Assembly (NCBI GenBank): GCA_035606355.1
Contig: DATNFO010000023.1
Coordinates: forward strand, 1 to 64,000
Reading direction: 5' to 3'
Source: Sulfopaludibacter sp035606355
Lineage (GTDB): Bacteria; Acidobacteriota; Terriglobia; Bryobacterales; Bryobacteraceae
Length of the DNA stretch: 64,000 nucleotides
Shown one piece after another: positions 14,103 to 22,829 of this stretch. Position 1 is the stretch's first letter. The number at the start of each line of letters is the position of its first letter. Position numbers and translations under genes: made by a program. Below the pieces are notes generated by a model. It was not told where the DNA came from and did no database searches. It saw only the letters and a list, made by a program, of their open reading frames with translations.

Positions 14103-15848
14103 ATGCTACCACCTGCTGATCTAAATAGCCCCTTCATCATTGGAGCATTGCTCGACGAGGTTCCGGGGTACCATCATAGTTCGACACGGAAGCAGCCAAC
14201 CGCCGACACCGAACCGAACACTGTACGAACCCCCACTCAACCTGTTCGCGGCCGCGGGGTGGCCATTGATTACCTACTGGATGCGCTTGCCCGAAACCCG
14301 TCTGATGCGCACTATATATTCTATGTCCCACCGCAATTATTAGCACGCAGCCGCGAGTGGCATTCTCGCCGAGCAGACGCACTAGCCTGCCGTTGCGACC
14401 AGCCCATCTCGTGTGAACGCCTGATTACAGAGCAACGCTACAGACCTTCGCTCGATGTGTGGCTTGATCTCATTGGAAATACCGGCCAAGCCGCACGAAT
14501 GAGGGAATCATTTTCGGCCGACCTTCATCCGCTCGTAAGCCTACAGCACGGAATCAGCAAGCATTCTTACCTTTACGATCGAACGGTGCGTCTATACCTT
14601 TCGCACACATATGCGTGCGACTCTATCCTTTGCACGAGTTCGGCAAGTCAGAAAGCCATGCGATTGCTCCTCGAAGAGTCATCAGAGCGCCTCTATTCAG
14701 ATTTTGGGGTCAAGTTGGCCTTCGCTGGTAGAGTGGACAAAATTCCGCTGTGCGTAGATACCTCTCTTTTCCGGCCAAGGCCGAGAGGAGAGGCTCGCAC
14801 AAAACTGGGTATCCCACTCGGAGCATTTGTCCTATTGCATTTTGGCTTCATCTCATCGACGAAAGCTGACTTCCTGACTTTAATAAGGGTCCTTCGTACC
14901 CTGGTGGCTAATAATCCTCATACTCCTATTCTTCTGATCATCGGCGGTACAGGAATAGGCACATACAGCCAGTCATTGCTCCAAGTACTTCGCGAGGTCC
15001 GGCTGCAAGAGCATGTCATGTTTGCTCACGCAATGCCTGATCACCTAAAGATGGATCTAATGAATGCGTCTGACGTATTCGTAACGATTGGTGACAGTTT
15101 GGCTGAGAGCTTCGGCCTCGCGCCCGTCGAGGCAATGGCAAGCGGACTTCCACAAATAGCTACAGACTGGAATGGGCACAGGGAGACTGTTGAACATGGA
15201 AAGACGGGATTCCTGATTCCCACGAAGTGGTGCGGCTACGACCATGACCTTTCTTGCAGCGACGACCTCCTGGGCTGGCATTATGATCACGCACTTATGT
15301 CCCAATCAGTAATCATAGACGTCTGCACTCTCGTCGATCGCATCCAAGCATTAATCGATAACTCTACGCTCCGAGCAGTCATGGGGGAGGCATCTCGGAA
15401 TCGTGCTGTTGCGGAATTCGGCTATGAAGTTACGGCTCAACGCCATGAGGAGCTATGGCGCGAACTAAGGGTTCTGTCTAAATCCATAACTTATATCTCA
15501 CCCGCATACAAACTCCACGCTCCACATTATGACGCCATTTTTGGCGGCTACAGTACGGAAAGGCTCAATAGTCACGACCGCTTAACGTTGGGCCAACAAG
15601 GACTTGATATGTCACTGATATTGCGGACTATAGTTGCTGATATCCCTGGTGCCGAACTGTTCGATTTAAATGTACTTGAACACATAATGAGCTGTGTCCG
15701 GGAATTACTTAGGACCGACAAGCCATTTGTAGGTATTCGCATCAGCGAGCTTACGGATTTGGTGTGCGATGCCGGCTACACGCAACTCCTAGCTTCAAGA
15801 CACGTAGCGTGGCTCCTAAAGCACGGATACCTGGGTTATCAGCAATAG
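14103..15848 (+). CDS. GT4-type glycosyltransferase with C-terminal extension
   Basis: A 581-residue cytosolic protein. Residues 240-460 hold the GT-B C-terminal domain of family 1/4 glycosyltransferases: GIPLGAFVLLHFGFI, TPILLIIGGTG, then the nucleotide-sugar motif ESFGLAPVEAMASGLP with Glu335 and a second Glu seven residues later, and FLIP. The N-terminal domain is divergent. About 110 residues after the GT domain (ITYISPAYKLHAPHYDAIFG onward) are not part of the family. Codon use looks more AT-rich at third positions than in the core genes to the right. It is convergent with the TIGR03435 operon, 0.6 kb away. Substrate unknown. Confidence 0.8.
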   Translation: MLPPADLNSPFIIGALLDEVPGYHHSSTRKQPTADTEPNTVRTPTQPVRGRGVAIDYLLDALARNPSDAHYIFYVPPQLLARSREWHSRRADALACRCDQPISCERLITEQRYRPSLDVWLDLIGNTGQAARMRESFSADLHPLVSLQHGISKHSYLYDRTVRLYLSHTYACDSILCTSSASQKAMRLLLEESSERLYSDFGVKLAFAGRVDKIPLCVDTSLFRPRPRGEARTKLGIPLGAFVLLHFGFISSTKADFLTLIRVLRTLVANNPHTPILLIIGGTGIGTYSQSLLQVLREVRLQEHVMFAHAMPDHLKMDLMNASDVFVTIGDSLAESFGLAPVEAMASGLPQIATDWNGHRETVEHGKTGFLIPTKWCGYDHDLSCSDDLLGWHYDHALMSQSVIIDVCTLVDRIQALIDNSTLRAVMGEASRNRAVAEFGYEVTAQRHEELWRELRVLSKSITYISPAYKLHAPHYDAIFGGYSTERLNSHDRLTLGQQGLDMSLILRTIVADIPGAELFDLNVLEHIMSCVRELLRTDKPFVGIRISELTDLVCDAGYTQLLASRHVAWLLKHGYLGYQQ

Positions 15849-16424
15849 TTGCTTCCCGCAATGCTTCCTCATGTGAAAGGTAGAGTACCGGTCGAGTTCG
15901 GTTCTCTGAACGTAAAACTAGCTTTTATGTCGAATGGTTTTGGCGTTTTGGCGCATTCTCAATCTTTTAATCCGTGCCATCCATCTCTTGAAAATCAATG
16001 TCAGGACAAAAGGACCAGGAGACTCCAGAAGTGTCCTTTAGGCAATCACGCGCAGGAACGCGGGCTCCGTCTGGCGAGCGCCCTACGCTTCTAAAACTCG
16101 CTAAAGGTCAGCATCGCCATGTTTAAAGTCATCTCACTGACTTGCAGCATCCGCCACACAGCGGAGAGGTCCGAACTCCCGGGGACCGAGGAAAAAGCAG
16201 CACCCAAAATGCCGGGCCGGGAAGATCACGCCCGCTGGGAATGAATGCCTGGTAATCGACTCGGGGGAGCCGTCAAGCGTCAGTTTAGTCTCACGTCTCC
16301 GGAAGAAACGGATTCTGTTTCTCATCCAGGATCTCAACCCGTGGCGAAAGGGAAGTGTGCTGCCTGGCCGAACTCAATAAGGAGCCAGTGCTTTAGGGTT
16401 AACCAGTAAATACGCCCCTATTCA
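15849..16424. other. Non-coding gap
   Basis: 576 bp between the convergent glycosyltransferase and TIGR03435 genes. Short frames of 67-81 codons occur on both strands but have no recognisable features or ribosome sites. I see no RNA gene, repeat or clear terminator. Confidence 0.5.
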
Positions 16425-17471
16425 TCAGTTCTCAGTTGGAGTCTTCTGGACAGAATCGACAACGAGGATCGTTATGCCTGCTCTCCGCGATGATAACTTA
16501 AGGCCAAGGTCCTTCTCGACGGCCGTGAAGATATCAATCCCTCGCCCGGATCCCACACTATCATTGCCAATTGCGTGATTATCCGCACCGCGCGAGATAG
16601 CCTCTCCTTCGCGCCGGAGTGACTGTTCTGTCTCGAATGAGAAACTGAAGTCGTACTCTCCATCGAGGTTGGTCCGATCGAAAAGCGGTCGATCGACGAC
16701 ACCGGCTATCATCTCGACAAAGCGCTTAAGTGATATTCGATGGGCGGTTACCTGAACGAGCCCCCCGGCAGAGAACATTGCCAGCTTCGGCGAGTCTATC
16801 TCAGGGTTGAGGTGGCGTTGTTGGCTTAGTGTTTCGCTGGAAACATGTCTCAGTACATTGCCATGATCTGGAGCGATGAGATCGTATACAGCCATGGTAC
16901 GAAGCTCTTCGTGCGCTGCAAGCCCAAACCGTTCTGCGAGCAATTGTCGGAGCATAAGTGGAATATCAGCCGTGGGCGCCCCGGCCGGTACTTTGGCGAT
17001 GATGTTGTAACCTTGATGTGATAGCCACGTTGGCCCAACAAGCTGGAATCGCTTTATTCCAAATGCTCGAAGTATTACGGCTCGAAGAGTAACGTTCAGG
17101 TATGTAAGCTGTGTTGGATCACCGCCCTCCGGACCGCCCTTCATAACCGTTTCTACGCCGCTACCCACTTCGGCACCGGCTAGCTTCACAGAAGCAACCT
17201 CAAACCTAGGCAGTGGATCAGTAATAGCAATTGAGGCGCGCAAAACTGCCAGGGACAAAACCCCCGCAACCGCCCCGAAGACTACAGCTAACGCATATCG
17301 ATGGTTACTGCTTCTTGAGTAAAGGTCGTCTAGCGTTTGGGAGCGCTCGGATCCGACCTTGATCCAAGACCAAAACACCGCCGCAAGAGCATTAGTCAGG
17401 GGCGTTCGAGTGTCACTGTTCAATGGTAACCTCGCTAACCGAGTGTGGCGGCACATCGAGCTCGGTACCAT
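16425..17471 (-). CDS. TIGR03435 (DUF3738) family protein
   Basis: Up to 348 residues. A hydrophobic segment (RYALAVVFGAVAGVLSLAVL) at about residues 58-78 should be a signal anchor. Next comes the family domain: PLPRFEVASVKLAG, LTYLNVTLRAVILRAFGI, MLRQLLAERFGLAAHEELRT, RPLFDRTNLDGEYDFSF and the ending LGLKLSSRRAGITILVVDSV then QKTPTEN. The family is expanded in Acidobacteria and its function is unknown. The first possible start overlaps the upstream gene by 59 bp, so the true start may be internal. It is last in a five-gene minus-strand run. Confidence 0.88.
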   Translation of the reverse strand: MVPSSMCRHTRLARLPLNSDTRTPLTNALAAVFWSWIKVGSERSQTLDDLYSRSSNHRYALAVVFGAVAGVLSLAVLRASIAITDPLPRFEVASVKLAGAEVGSGVETVMKGGPEGGDPTQLTYLNVTLRAVILRAFGIKRFQLVGPTWLSHQGYNIIAKVPAGAPTADIPLMLRQLLAERFGLAAHEELRTMAVYDLIAPDHGNVLRHVSSETLSQQRHLNPEIDSPKLAMFSAGGLVQVTAHRISLKRFVEMIAGVVDRPLFDRTNLDGEYDFSFSFETEQSLRREGEAISRGADNHAIGNDSVGSGRGIDIFTAVEKDLGLKLSSRRAGITILVVDSVQKTPTEN

Positions 17472-19083
17472 GCGTTGTCTTCAGAATCTCGGCTAATTCA
17501 TGTCCCCTCAAGAAGGGCCATGATGCCTTAAGAACAATATATTGGCCGGGCGGTAGGACAGGAGAAGTCCACGTTCCAAAGTTATCGGTAAATCCGGAAA
17601 GCACATTATCAAGAATATCCGATCCCCACGACGTGTCACGCCGAAAGGCGAGAAGCAGCGCATTGGCAACGGGATTCCCAGTACTATCAACGACGGTTGC
17701 ATGAATCACCCCCCCGTCGCGCCCAAGTACAATATCTAGTTGCCCATTTGCGGAGGATGGACGAAAACTCCTATTAACAATGCTCAGTCCGCCATACTTT
17801 ATATCTTTAATGTAGGCACCAGCCGGAATCGAAAGGAGTTTCACCTGATAGTCATCGTGAAATGCCGAGAATGCGAATGTTCCTGGGACCGTGACGTTCA
17901 CGACTGTGTAATCGTGTGCGAGCGGTGCCCGGCGAACCGGGAAAATTGAGAGCCGCACCGAGCCGTGCTCATTAGCTAGTTCGGCTCGCGTCTCCCATGC
18001 CACTGTCCCACTGACCTTCAACTGTGGCGTTGCGAAAAGAAGCACTTCAGGCAAGTCGTGATCCGAAACCCAAACGGAAGCGTCTCCATATACGAGGTCT
18101 CCCACAGCGTTGTTAGCCTTCGCCCGGACGACCACTCTATACTCGCCTGGTTCGAGACCGCAAACTCTGGCGCCACTGGGCGAAATATTCCTCCAGATCA
18201 TATCCGAAAATAGCGTGAGACTGCCAGAATAGCCGTGCGTTGGGAAGTCTCGCCCAACCCCTAGACGCGATTCACCTAATGGATATGATGTCTTAACCAT
18301 CACATCCGCGCAAAAGTGCTCGGAACGCATCATCATCATCGTTGGGAGACTACGATGTTCGCCACTCCTGAGTGAAATGACTGTGGCAAGCTCGGGAGTT
18401 GCCCCAGTCGGATAGAAGGTAGATATTTCAGCCGGCCTACGATGCAATATCGCCGGGGGTCCCTCGTTCCATTGCGTCAAAACAACTGGCGGTTCACTTT
18501 CGGCGAACAGTATATATGGGTGTTCCGCCTCGACCGCGTTAAAGAAGTATTCGCCCCGTGCGTTCGTCATGCTACTACAAACAAAAGTATATCGAGGTTT
18601 CCCTAAAGCATATCGCTCCTCAAGGAGTGCTATCTTTATCCCACTTTGCGGACGGCGCAAATTATCCAAGATGGTGCCAGAAATGCTGGCTCCCGTTGGA
18701 ACAGTCAACTCAATTCCCGCCAATTCTTCTCCGGGACTTAAGGCGATCTTAAGCCCCGTTCCGATACCGGAGGTGTTCCTACTTCCACAAGCAGTGATGC
18801 CGCGCCCTGCGATAGCAACTACTGTCAGGCTTAGCTGTGCTGGGGCTCGCAGGCGAATTACAAAGTTTCCGTTGCTGTCGGTCGTACTCTCGGTCAGCGG
18901 AGAGATGTTCGCCCTGACAGTAGCCTGCGCGACAGGGTGCCCGGTTGCTAAGTCGCGCACCACGCCGCGGACTATTGCATTCGACTCCTGTCCAGTGACA
19001 GGAATACCCACCGCCAACATAATACCAATTACTGCGGGAAAGCACCGGGAGTTGCTTTTGTTGGAGAAGACGCACTCGTACAT
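17413..19083 (-). CDS. Secreted carboxypeptidase-regulatory-like domain protein
   Basis: 556 residues. An N-terminal hydrophobic stretch ending VGIPVTGQ looks like a signal peptide. It is followed by a carboxypeptidase-regulatory-like domain (AIVRGVVRDLATGHPVAQAT, then TTDSNGNFVIRL), a second similar domain (GASISGTILDNLRRPQSGIK, then NARGEYFFNAV) and a C-terminal one (GVIHATVVDSTGNPVANALL, then PVLPPGQYIVLK). These Ig-like folds mediate binding or scaffolding outside the cell in Acidobacteria. It lies 65 nt below the thioredoxin-like gene and overlaps the next gene, so it is probably part of the same operon. No catalytic motif is seen. Confidence 0.82.
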   Translation of the reverse strand: MYECVFSNKSNSRCFPAVIGIMLAVGIPVTGQESNAIVRGVVRDLATGHPVAQATVRANISPLTESTTDSNGNFVIRLRAPAQLSLTVVAIAGRGITACGSRNTSGIGTGLKIALSPGEELAGIELTVPTGASISGTILDNLRRPQSGIKIALLEERYALGKPRYTFVCSSMTNARGEYFFNAVEAEHPYILFAESEPPVVLTQWNEGPPAILHRRPAEISTFYPTGATPELATVISLRSGEHRSLPTMMMMRSEHFCADVMVKTSYPLGESRLGVGRDFPTHGYSGSLTLFSDMIWRNISPSGARVCGLEPGEYRVVVRAKANNAVGDLVYGDASVWVSDHDLPEVLLFATPQLKVSGTVAWETRAELANEHGSVRLSIFPVRRAPLAHDYTVVNVTVPGTFAFSAFHDDYQVKLLSIPAGAYIKDIKYGGLSIVNRSFRPSSANGQLDIVLGRDGGVIHATVVDSTGNPVANALLLAFRRDTSWGSDILDNVLSGFTDNFGTWTSPVLPPGQYIVLKASWPFLRGHELAEILKTTHGTELDVPPHSVSEVTIEQ

Positions 19084-19148
19084 TCAAAGCTCCTGAAAAC
19101 CCGCCAGGAGTTGCAGTTCAATCGAATTTCTGCTCGCTCGAACTGCCG

Positions 19149-19703
19149 TTACTTAGTATACCCGGGCAGGCGAACCCGAAACAACGCTTCGATTTCGGCA
19201 CCCGTTTTACCGCCGTACGCGCCAGCCCAGGATTGCTCTATGACTCCTGCGGCAGACACTAAGAGCGTCTGCGGTGTTGCCCCTAGGCCAATTCGGTGAG
19301 CAACATCCTTGTTCAGGTTGGCGTAAACACGGAAAGGTATCCCCATCGTTGCCACGTACTCTTGTAAGTGGGCTGAGGATAATGAAAGACCGATAAAACG
19401 ATAAGTATCGCGCCGCGCGCTTTCTAATGCCAAAATATTTGTGCTATTCCTCCTGCACCATTTGCATTCGGGCGCGAAGACATATAGTAGTGTCGGTCTT
19501 CCATCGGAATGCCATTCAAGCTTGGTCCGCTTACCCCGTAGGTCTTCCACATCGAGTTCCGGCAATCGTGCGCCGACCTGTGCGACAGTGAAATGTGGCA
19601 TGGCCTTGCGCTGAAGCCCCCAACCGAGATACACATTCAGGCTCAACGACGCCGCCAGCAGCACCAGGAAACAGTACTGAATCCGATCACTTAAGTTATT
19701 CAT
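19149..19703 (-). CDS. Membrane-anchored thioredoxin-fold protein (TlpA/redoxin-like)
   Basis: 184 residues. An uncleaved N-terminal helix (YCFLVLLAASLSLNVYLGWG) is followed by a thioredoxin fold: RPTLLYVFAPECKWC with the redox pair Cys80-Lys-Trp-Cys83, and the cis-Pro loop GATPQTLLV (Pro144). This is the layout of extracytoplasmic disulfide oxidoreductases of the TlpA/ResA type. Its two upstream neighbours encode secreted peptides with eight cysteines each, so they are the obvious candidate substrates. Spacing is 114 nt from the upstream peptide gene. Direction of the reaction (oxidase, reductase or isomerase) cannot be told from sequence. Confidence 0.85.
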   Translation of the reverse strand: MNNLSDRIQYCFLVLLAASLSLNVYLGWGLQRKAMPHFTVAQVGARLPELDVEDLRGKRTKLEWHSDGRPTLLYVFAPECKWCRRNSTNILALESARRDTYRFIGLSLSSAHLQEYVATMGIPFRVYANLNKDVAHRIGLGATPQTLLVSAAGVIEQSWAGAYGGKTGAEIEALFRVRLPGYTK

Positions 19704-19817
19704 GGGCTCTCATGGTTCGCCGGCAAGACATTCCGTACATATCGCTTATGGTGCGGAACTCGAGTCGGCACTGACCCCGCATCCAGCAAGACACCTTATC
19801 CCCTGCGTTAGGGCGGA

Positions 19818-20081
19818 CTATGTGTAGCAGTGACAACACGACCCGGTGGCTGAACCCTGAGTTGAGCAGTACCACTCGATATTTGACGAGTCGCCGCCAC
19901 ACTGTTCCACGCAATTATAAAGATCATACTGGCAAGCGGTACTACCGTCACCGCCGCCGTCTGGACAGAAATCGCCAGCCTTCAAGGGAGTCGGCCCTAG
20001 CGCAAGGTAGACTGAAAAGGCCGAAACCGTCATCAGTCCCCCTGTAGTCAGCAGTCGCTGAGAACGCTTCCTATTATTCAT
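19818..20081 (-). CDS. Secreted eight-cysteine mini-protein B
   Basis: 87 residues from the ATG at 20081 (MNNRKRSQRLL), with AAAGGG upstream. Positively charged start, hydrophobic core (LMTVSAFSVYLALGPT) and a likely cleavage after LKA give a mature chain of about 50 residues. Its cysteines follow C-x10-C-x6-C-x3-C-x10-C-x9-CC-x-C-Y-T, ending at the stop. The pattern is shared with mini-protein A except for the fifth spacer. No modification enzyme of lanthipeptide, sactipeptide or similar type lies nearby. I do not recognise the family. A frame open to 20162 is probably not used. Confidence 0.75.
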   Translation of the reverse strand: MNNRKRSQRLLTTGGLMTVSAFSVYLALGPTPLKAGDFCPDGGGDGSTACQYDLYNCVEQCGGDSSNIEWYCSTQGSATGSCCHCYT

Positions 20082-20107
20082 CTTTAGACCCTTTCTTTGG
20101 CCTTCAA

Positions 20108-20383
20108 CTACGTATAGCATTCGCAGCAGGTAACACCAGTGTTTTCGTCGCCGCCCAGCCAAGTGCAGTCAAACGCCTTAATATCGCTCGGATCACCGCA
20201 ATTGGCTGCACAGCCGTACAGTGCGTATTGGCAGAAACTACTGCCGTCGCCGCCATCGCCTGGACAACCGTCGTCGAGTGCATGGACGGCCGTCGGTCCC
20301 ATCGTCAGGTAAACCGAGAACGCCGAAACGGTCATCAGTGCAGCTACTGCTGACCTCTGCTTGATCGATCGCTTTACTGGCAT
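20108..20383 (-). CDS. Secreted eight-cysteine mini-protein A
   Basis: 91 residues. A GAGGAGGT ribosome site lies just upstream of the ATG at 20383; an ATG 7 nt earlier gives only a 4-codon frame. The leader (ALMTVSAFSVYLTMGPT, then AVHA) is nearly identical to that of mini-protein B, and the mature part follows C-x10-C-x6-C-x3-C-x10-C-x12-CC-x-C-Y-T. The acidic, Gly/Asp-rich first loop (GDGGDGSS) is also conserved. The genes are 26 nt apart and clearly a tandem duplication that has diverged in the loops. Function unknown; a disulfide-knotted extracellular peptide is likely. Confidence 0.78.
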   Translation of the reverse strand: MPVKRSIKQRSAVAALMTVSAFSVYLTMGPTAVHALDDGCPGDGGDGSSFCQYALYGCAANCGDPSDIKAFDCTWLGGDENTGVTCCECYT

Positions 20384-20877
<494 letters not shown>

Positions 20878-20921
20878 GTGTTTGGCAGTCCCTCTATTAC
20901 AACAAACCCCCGCGACCACTG

Positions 20922-21473
20922 TCAAATCATCTCCGTCAGCAGTTCCGGACGCGGCGACGGGATCACCACCTTATTCACCAGCATCCCCTTCTGACCCACC
21001 ACCGCCGCCCCGCTGTCGATCGCGCTCTGCACTGCCGCGACGTTCCCCGTCAACGTCACGAACGCTTTTCCGCCCAGCGCCATCGCCAGCCGGATCTCGA
21101 TGAGCTGCACATTCGCCGCCTTCACCGCCGCGTCCGCGCCTTCGATCAGACTCGCCACCGAGAACGACTCCAGAATTCCCAGGGCTTCCAACTCCTCCAC
21201 CTTCGTGCCGCCCGCGATCGCCGGAAATACCGCCTCGTGCAGATTCGGAATCACGAACGAATCGATCACCGAAAAATTCCCCTGCGACAATCCCGCCGAC
21301 ACCGCCGCCTGCACCGCGCTCACGTCACCGCGGACCATCACCATGTACTTTCCCGAGCAGATGGAGCGCGACAGCAGCAGGTCCACGTTCGCCGCCTTCA
21401 ACATGGCATCGCACGCCAAAAAGCCCGCCGCGATGCTCGTCAGTTCAATCAATCCAATCGAATCTTTTGCCAT
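20922..21473 (-). CDS. pduT: Tandem BMC-domain shell protein (BMC-T, PduT-like)
   Basis: 183 residues with two BMC domains in tandem: SIGLIELTSIAAGFLACDAM, then MVRGDVSAVQAAV, and again GILESFSVASLIEGADAAV, then VTLTGNVAAVQSAI. Cys39 in RSICSGKY aligns with the Cys that holds the pore [4Fe-4S] cluster in PduT, so this trimer probably conducts electrons across a microcompartment shell. It follows the PduS-like gene by 3 nt on the same strand. No BMC-H, BMC-P or enzyme gene is present in the window. Sequence after the stop leads directly to tRNA-Asn. Confidence 0.92.
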   Translation of the reverse strand: MAKDSIGLIELTSIAAGFLACDAMLKAANVDLLLSRSICSGKYMVMVRGDVSAVQAAVSAGLSQGNFSVIDSFVIPNLHEAVFPAIAGGTKVEELEALGILESFSVASLIEGADAAVKAANVQLIEIRLAMALGGKAFVTLTGNVAAVQSAIDSGAAVVGQKGMLVNKVVIPSPRPELLTEMI

Positions 21474-21476
21474 GTG

Positions 21477-22787
21477 CTATGCCACAATCTCGACGTAATC
21501 CGCCGTCACCGCGCGCACCTTTCCCTCGATGCTCGCATGTACGTCCGCGCCCAGCTTTCCCGCCTCCACGCGACCCACAACCTGACCCTTCTTTACCTTC
21601 CTGCCCGCCTCCACCACTGCCGCCGACGTCTGCCCCGCATGCTGTTTCAACTTGATCCGCACAACCGCCGGCTTCACATCCGCCGCTTCGAACGGGGCCT
21701 CGCGCTCGTACTCTTCAATCTGCAGCCGCTTGCGCAATTGCGACAGCGGAACCCGCCGGTACTCCTTCATCGGGTGCACCTGCACCGGCTTTTGCTGCAC
21801 AAATTTCAACCCCGCCGCGCGGCGATCCACCTTCCCCTGATCGCACGCTTCCTTCGGGTACAGATCCTCCGGGCAAGCATACAGCGTGCAGATGCCGCAG
21901 GCACAGCACAACTCGCTCCACTGATTCCAGATGTCGCCGCCCGTCATCGTGAAGCCCAGGCTGCGCATCACCTTGTGCGGCTGCACTTCATACCCCAGCA
22001 GATACCGCGGGCAAAATTCCGTGCAGTAGCTGCACTGGTCGCATGCCGATTTTCCGATGTGGTGCATCTCTTCGACGCTTCGCGTCCGCCGCGTCATCAG
22101 GTAATGGTCGCGCGGCAGCACAATCAGACCGCCGGTCGTCTTCGTCACCACGTCGTCCAGGTCGAATGTCAGCGTGCCCATCATGATCCCGCTGACGAAC
22201 ACTCCGAAATCGCTCACCGTCGCCCCGCCCGCTACTTCGATCAGGTCGCGAAACGGCGTCCCCACCGGTGCCCAGAAGCTCTTCGCTTCGCGTACCGCGC
22301 CGCACACCGATAGAAATTTTTGTGTCACCGCCTCGCCGCGCCCGGCTAGTGTGACGTTATACAAAGTCTCGACGTTGTTGACCACACAGCCCACGTTGAG
22401 CGGAATTCCCGCGGGAGGAATCAGCCGTCCCGTCGCCGAATACACCAGCTCGTACTCGTCGCCCGAAGGGTAGAAATCGCCGAGCATCGTGAACTCGATC
22501 CTCGGGTCCTGCAACGCGCCCTCCAGCGCATGCAGAGATTCCTGATTCTTCGTCTTGATCCCGAACTTCCCCTTGCTCGCGCCCGTGGTATCCATCATCC
22601 GGCTCATTCCCGAGAGAATCTCCGCCGGAAAATGCTTCATCAGCTCCGCATCTTTGTGAATGAGCGGCTCGCACTCGGCCCCGTTCGCAATGAGATACTC
22701 CACCTGAGATTGCGCCTTTACTTGCGTCGGGAACCCGGCGCCGCCGGCGCCCACTACCCCGCATTCGCGCAATTTTTGGCTCAGCAT
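21477..22787 (-). CDS. pduS: PduS-like flavo-iron-sulfur electron-transfer protein (RnfC family)
   Basis: About 436 residues from the ATG at 22787 (MLSQKLRECGVVGAGGAGFP, the usual PduS beginning); the frame opens at 22817, 12 nt from ilvD. RnfC-like NADH/FMN-binding regions include GAGGAGFPT, NGAECEPL and NVGCVVNNVET. Two [4Fe-4S] motifs follow: Cys259/262/265/269 and Cys304/307/310/315, numbered from the longer start. The C-terminal part is a lipoyl/SLBB-like domain (VEAGRKVKKGQVVGRVEAG). In propanediol compartments PduS passes electrons for cobalamin recycling, together with PduT. The pairing here suggests an electron conduit for a compartment encoded elsewhere. Confidence 0.9.
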   Translation of the reverse strand: MLSQKLRECGVVGAGGAGFPTQVKAQSQVEYLIANGAECEPLIHKDAELMKHFPAEILSGMSRMMDTTGASKGKFGIKTKNQESLHALEGALQDPRIEFTMLGDFYPSGDEYELVYSATGRLIPPAGIPLNVGCVVNNVETLYNVTLAGRGEAVTQKFLSVCGAVREAKSFWAPVGTPFRDLIEVAGGATVSDFGVFVSGIMMGTLTFDLDDVVTKTTGGLIVLPRDHYLMTRRTRSVEEMHHIGKSACDQCSYCTEFCPRYLLGYEVQPHKVMRSLGFTMTGGDIWNQWSELCCACGICTLYACPEDLYPKEACDQGKVDRRAAGLKFVQQKPVQVHPMKEYRRVPLSQLRKRLQIEEYEREAPFEAADVKPAVVRIKLKQHAGQTSAAVVEAGRKVKKGQVVGRVEAGKLGADVHASIEGKVRAVTADYVEIVA

Positions 22788-22829
22788 AAGGTTCCAGGAT
22801 AACGTACGGCGCGCCACGCGCTAAAATCG

